From: Rhizophagus sp. LPA8_4_AMF
Lineage: Eukaryota; Glomeromycota; Glomeromycetes; Glomerales; Glomeraceae
DNA: 64,000 bases
Assembly: GCA_021464525.1 (NCBI GenBank)
Contig: JADRCO010000040.1
Location: 1-64,000 of the forward strand
Direction of reading: 5' to 3'
The notes under the pieces were generated by a model. The model saw only the letters and a program-made list of their open reading frames with translations. It ran no database searches and was not told where the DNA came from. The number at the start of each line of letters is the position of its first letter. Position 1 is the first letter of the stretch. Positions 59,422 to 64,000 of this stretch are shown piece by piece. The position numbers and the translations under genes are program-made.

Positions 59422-60809
59422 TTAAGTTTCTTTTATTTTTCTGATCTTTGCAACAAAAAACCCTGAAGTGTTAGAATGTATAGGATCAAATCTTACAAGT
59501 TTAAATAAATCTGTGTTACTATATTCATTTACTTTTAGAGGTGCAGTTTTTAGGTTAGCAGTGTTCGGAATTGGTTCTAAACGAGCATTTTTATAATTAG
59601 TAAGGAACCATTCTATTACATCTTCATTTTGTTTTTTTGATAGGCTACATGTGCTATAAACTAATATTCCATCGGGCTTAAGCAGACTCCATCCATTCCT
59701 TAATAAATTTCGCTTTAAATGTGAATCGAGAAATAAATGTTAGCAAGAGGTGCAAAAAGTTCTGGTAAATAAGTTGTTATCTCTTACCTGTAAATCCCAA
59801 AGACTATTAAGACGGTCCGGATTTAAGAAGTTTTTCTCAAATGTTTCCCAGCCATATTTCTCGTACTATAAATAATTATTATCTATAAGCGTAAGAAACA
59901 ATAACGAAAAAATTTAAGAAATTTATCTTACTTTTAATATGTGGGATATCGAACCATCATGAGTACATTCAGCATCCACAATAACCTAATAGTAAATAAA
60001 ATGCGGTCCTTTTTATAAATATAAAATGGCATACATACATAGCTCATGATTCAAAATAAATTCACCTTATCATATAAATATTGACTGCCTCGTTTTTGTG
60101 GATCATTTCTCAATATTTTAGGTGTCCAAAAAGGTGTTATTTTATCACTTTTATTTTCTGGATTTTTTAACCTATTTTCATTTATGTGTAATTCATGTAA
60201 TTGCCCAATCATTTTTTTTATAGGTTCTAAATATGAAGGAGCCAAAACATTAAATTTTGTTCCATCTTCAAGAAATAATCTAACTTTAGTTATTTTATAT
60301 TTTTTGCATAAACTTTTACAAACAGATAATCTATTCTTAGAAATGTCGACACCAGTAATAGTACCAATTCCAACATTATCTAATATATTAGAAATTAAAC
60401 CCAATTTTGCGCCAGGAGCGCAACATAAATCTAATATATGATCATTTGGATGAATATCGAGTGAATATATTGCTATAGCTGAACTTAAATCTATACCAAA
60501 TATTTTCCCTTGTTTATAAGCCGAGGAATTAGCTATTTTTGTTACGGAAGGAAGAGAAAAAAATTGTGGAAAATTTGGAACCTTCTGAATTTGAGTACAA
60601 GAAAGTTGAAAAGACAAGTCAGAAGGAGAAGGAAGTTGCGAGGAAGGAAAGTGTGTATTTAAACAGATGTAGCGAGGCAATGATTTGATTGTATATATAT
60701 TCGGGTCTATATCGTTTGTTTCGAGAAACTGAAGAAAAGGAGCAGGAAAACAAGATAAGATTTGAGAAGAGTTTTCTTCGTCAACATAATCATCACTTAG
60801 AATGGACAT
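59422..60809 (-). CDS. RsmB/NOP-family RNA (cytosine-5) methyltransferase
   Basis: The largest exon starts MSILSDDYVDEENSSQI; the protein has about 390 residues. The SAM-dependent NOL1/NOP2/Sun fold is evident: motif I ILDLCCAPGAKLGL, motif II ITGVDISKNRL, a motif IV region VIVDAECTHDGS carrying the likely release Cys, and motif VI LVYSTCSLSKKQNED with the nucleophile Cys. These enzymes make m5C in rRNA or tRNA. The DAECTHDGS form of motif IV differs from the DAPCTG form of Nop2 and Trm4, so it is a separate subfamily; substrate unknown. The C terminus ends FFVAKIRKIKET. A near-palindrome lies 45-67 bp before the ATG. Confidence 0.87.
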
Positions 60810-61336
60810 TCTTTTTTTAAATTTTTATTTTCGTCAATGTAGTATGTAGATACCCGGATGATCCGCGGATATCCGGAACTGGAACCGTTGATTACCACAA
60901 TCCGTACCAATAAGGTGATCATTTGACACCAAGCTATTATTGCCTCCTCTTTTTGTTGATACTAGAGACCAAGTATAGTTGAAACTTTCTTGGTAGTGCT
61001 ACCAACATTTTGCGAAGTCAGCTGAAAAAATGGAAGATATGCCGTAAAGCAAGTACCAGAAGGTAGCAGGAATTTTTCCTTGATTTTAACCAATAATGCA
61101 AGATGTCTGATAAGATACGAAGTTTCTTAGTTACGATTTCAAACCTGATATGGTTTATTGAAAAGTATTAGAATATTATGGGCCAAAAGTTTTAGCAAAA
61201 TTTTAAATAAAATTTATTATATTCATTTACATTAGTTATTATTACAAGTAGACTAATTTCATTATAACTCATTCATTGGTTAAATTGTTACCATTATTAC
61301 TATAATACAAAAGAACAATATAAACCAAGAACCAAT
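60810..61336. other. Spacer with near-palindromic GGATCC-like block
   Basis: The block CCGGATGATCCGCGGATATCCGG (two halves, 60854-60876) is a 23-bp near-palindrome that contains CGGATGATCCG, also found at 29946-29956. It lies just upstream of the methyltransferase start codon. The rest is unremarkable and ends at the RRP45 stop. Confidence 0.55.
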
Positions 61337-62508
61337 TTATTTTTTTGATTTTTCAGCATCTAAAGCAGCTTGAATTTGCTCGGTTATCCATTTAGCTTTT
61401 GTAGTAGCAATTTGAGAGCAATTTATAATCGTTTCCATTTTTAAAGGTGTACCTCCAGCTTTTGATAAAGCACAAATTTCTTTATGAATATTTAATGTCA
61501 TTGTCATATCACCTTGACGAATTTGTTCTTCTTGTAAAGTAGGATCTACAACAACATATTCTCTAAAAGGAAGAAACGTTGAATATCGTTAAGGCTTGAA
61601 AGAAATATTATTTAGTCCTTAAACTTACCCATTCTCAAAGAAAGCAAATGTTACGCAAATTGGCATATGATGTATACTTAATGGAACAGGGTTTCTTTGT
61701 TCAATTGAATGCTAATAAATAAATATTAGTAAGTTCAAGTAAAACAGACGCGTAAATTTCAAAATGGAGATTTTTTGATAAATACTATTGTCACTTCTTC
61801 TCCTATGACAGTAATATCAGGTCTTCTAAAATGAGCAAGAGCAGATATCGCAGCAATGCAAGCTGCGTCAATTATATTTCCATCGTGATCGAGAAAATGT
61901 ATATCAACGCGTATTGACCACACCTATTTATAAAAATCCAATCACTATATATAGTTTATAAATATTTTCTCAAGTAATTTATAACTTACTTTCTCGTTAG
62001 CAACAATACATAATCCTTCAGTATCGATAGCTCGACTTCTTTTTATAGCTTTTTCAAGTATACGACTTACAAGAATTTCTTCTTCGGAAGGTCTTATTAT
62101 AAGTAAAAAAAAGAACTTACATAACCGAAATTTAATATTTATTATTTCCAATAGCAAATTACCTTCCAGGTTCTACATAAGGAAAAGCCATTGGTGACAT
62201 TTCTGTACTCAAAGTTATCATGCCTTCAGCAGGGCGATCTTGATAAGGTCGCATTACTTCACAAGAAACTTTAGCCAACACCCTATCAAACATAAAAATC
62301 TTAAAATCACTCTCAACAATATAACTTTAAATATTATATATTACCTAGTGTTTCCTAACGTTACTTCAGAGCGACCATAATCTGGACCAAATGTAATACC
62401 TAATTGTCTGAAATCATATATATCACGATTATCAAGACGTAAACCTTCTTTTATTCCTTGCAATATAAAGTCTTTTTCATTAATTGAAGACTCGAATTCT
62501 TTAACCAT
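61337..62508 (-). CDS. RRP45: Exosome core subunit RRP45 / EXOSC9
   Basis: It starts MVKEFESSINEKDFILQGIK and encodes about 290 residues, close to yeast Rrp45 and without the long acidic tail of human EXOSC9. RRP45 is a catalytically dead RNase PH-like ring subunit of the RNA exosome. Landmarks are EGLRLDNRDIYDFRQLGITFG, VLAKVSCEVMRPYQDRP, the AFPYVEPGRPSEEEILVSR helix, DTEGLCIVANEKVWSIRVD, LDHDGNIIDAACIAAISAL and VPLSIHHMPICVTFAFFENG, all aligned with EXOSC9 in order. It shares a 139-bp divergent promoter with the phosphatase gene. Confidence 0.95.
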
Positions 62509-62647
62509 AGTAAGATGCGTATTAAATAGGAGTCAGCGCTGCGCCTTGCATTTAAAACTGATGATGATAATCATATGATCCGCATACAAATATTGGTTAG
62601 GATCACGCGATTTATAATTTAGATGCATTAATTAGAACAGAAAAAAG

Positions 62648-63696
62648 ATGAAACGTCTTGTCGTATTTGATTTTGATTGGTATGATAATTAATGTTCCAG
62701 CTTTTAAGCATAAGATTCGTTTTTAATACGGGTAGTTTATCAATATAGGTCATTGATAGAAAACAATTCAGATGTATGGATATTTGAACAATTATCGAAA
62801 GAACTTGCAGAGAAAATTGTTGAATTACGAGAAAAAATTCAATGGACCGACTTAATGCATGTTATTTACGTTATTTCAAATTTAACGAATGATCAAGAAT
62901 TTAAATATTTTATAATTCATTAGACATATGTTGTTGGAAGAATTACATCAGCAAGGTGTAACGAGACAACAAATAGAAAACGCATTAGCAAAGATTCCAT
63001 TTGTAAGTACCTAATAATCTATATTGGTCAATCTCGTAATTAATAATTTAAATTGTTGTAGGACCCGGCCATGATTGAAGCATTGAAAATTATTAAACGC
63101 GGCAAGGGAGAAATTATAATTCTTTCGGATGCTAATACAGAATTCATTGATATAATACTAAAAGTAAGTAAATTTTTCTATTTCATTTAATGATTTTCGA
63201 GTTTTTATAGACTCCAGGAGATTGATTATTATTAGGCATATGGAGTAAGGGATTTGGTATCTTTTATTATAAGCAATCCGGCAAATTGGGACGAAGATGG
63301 TCGATTACATGTAAAAAGATTAATTTCTCCGGAAGATCCCCCTCATAAATGTGAAAATCAATGTAGAGTAAATATTTGTAAAGGTCGTGAATTGGTTAAT
63401 TATTTGTCTTTACATCCAGATGGATTTAATCAAATTTTTTACGTTGGTGATTCGTTAAACGATTTTTGTCCAGCTACTAAAATGTCGAGGTATGCAATAT
63501 TTTTTAACAATAATTCCTCTAAACAATATATTTACTGATTGTTTTTAAATCATTAAGGAATGATATATTTTTGGTAAGAAAAGGATTTAAATTAGAAGAG
63601 TTTTTAGCTTCATCAAAGAATGAATTAAAGCCAAGAATTGTATATTGGCAAGATGCTGAAGATTTTCTGAATGCTATACTATTAGAATTTAAATAA
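62648..63696 (+). CDS. PHOSPHO2: PHOSPHO-type HAD phosphatase (phosphocholine/pyridoxal phosphate)
   Basis: It begins MKRLVVFDFDWSLIENNSD, the HAD nucleophile motif in the form used by PHOSPHO1/2 (DFDxT/S). Later blocks include WTDL...LLEELHQQGV, IPFDPAMIEALKII, EIIILSDANTEFI (motif II Ser), HKCENQCRVNICKGREL, typical of PHOSPHO, and FYVGDSLNDFCPATKM (motif IV). These enzymes hydrolyse phosphocholine, phosphoethanolamine or pyridoxal phosphate. Exon 1 is 62648-62679, exon 2 62749-62856, exon 3 62924-63002. The second intron (62857-62923) must start GC rather than GT to join WTDLI to HMLLEELH in frame. Confidence 0.9.
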
Positions 63697-64000
63697 AAAA
63701 TTATAATTAAAAATTCTACTAATTCTGTATCCTCTAAATTATTCTCGTGCTTTTTTCTAATTCTCTTCATAATAGCAATATTGTTACTTCATAATCCTAA
63801 CCTTTTCCTTTGTCCAATTCCATTTTTTTTTTAATTAAATGCCTAGCTAAAAACCCTTTGCATAAACACCATAACTTCTTACTCTCTACTTTATAACCAA
63901 TAAACTCTAGCGAAAATCAAGATTATTCCCGGGAATAAGATTTAACAGGATTAAGACATCTATTCTCGTTGCTTGATAGATAGAGAATATTAAAATTGTA
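63697..64000. other. Right-edge spacer
   Basis: 3' flank of the phosphatase gene. No feature is seen before the window ends. Confidence 0.6.

Overview
The window looks like nuclear DNA of an early-diverging filamentous fungus, most likely a Glomeromycotina (Rhizophagus-like) arbuscular mycorrhizal fungus. The evidence is extreme A+T richness with long homopolymer runs, small GT-AG introns (mostly about 55-110 nt) in almost every gene, a Glomeromycotina-style single-exon F-box gene, and a gene set that mixes fungal proteins (Hsp78, AVT-type transporter, eIF2 beta) with proteins better known from animals and plants (SKA1, EBP-type sterol isomerase, CaM lysine methyltransferase). The taxon is inferred; no marker gene proves it.

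Layout. 597-6644: a RhoGEF and a sideroflexin, both plus strand. 6645-14058: a 7.4 kb gene-poor tract holding a TIR-bounded element, a 172 bp MITE-like palindrome, tandem repeats, a strong hairpin and a decayed nuclease-like fragment. 14059-19512: F-box protein (-), TIM22 (+), V-ATPase subunit C (-). 19513-21981: very A+T-rich spacer. 21982-33638: NUP107 (+), MIX17/CHCHD2 (-), TAF8 (+), a small unknown gene (-), EBP-type sterol isomerase (-), vacuolar-type amino acid transporter (+). 34731-40110: eIF2 beta (+), N-terminal amidase NTA1 (+), SKA1-like kinetochore protein (-). 40111-41961: spacer with a Ty3/Gypsy integrase fossil. 41962-47559: CaM-KMT (+), GPN3 (-), peroxisomal 2,4-dienoyl-CoA reductase (+), UBC12 (-). 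47560-49308: A+T-rich spacer. 49309-63696: HSP78 (-), an unknown gene (+), Dnmt2 (+), NOPCHAP1-like (-), a doubtful Arg/Ser-rich fragment (-), RFC2 (-), a mitochondrial ribosomal protein (+), an RsmB/NOP methyltransferase (-), RRP45 (-), a PHOSPHO-type phosphatase (+).

The genes are housekeeping genes, not one pathway. Recurrent themes are mitochondrial biogenesis (sideroflexin, TIM22, MIX17, HSP78, mitoribosomal protein), RNA and ribosome work (Dnmt2, RsmB/NOP enzyme, NOPCHAP1, RRP45, eIF2 beta, GPN3) and nuclear or chromosome functions (NUP107, TAF8, SKA1, RFC2).

The most striking observations are in splicing. HSP78 needs a single-nucleotide exon to keep a conserved ClpB motif in frame. 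The amino acid transporter has a 9-nt microexon. GPN3 has its start codon split by an intron. Two genes (NTA1 and the PHOSPHO-type phosphatase) each require a GC-AG intron whose donor begins GCAT. The palindrome CACGTG also recurs close upstream of many start codons. All exon models were built by reading the sequence and by remembered family motifs; no alignment or RNA data were available.
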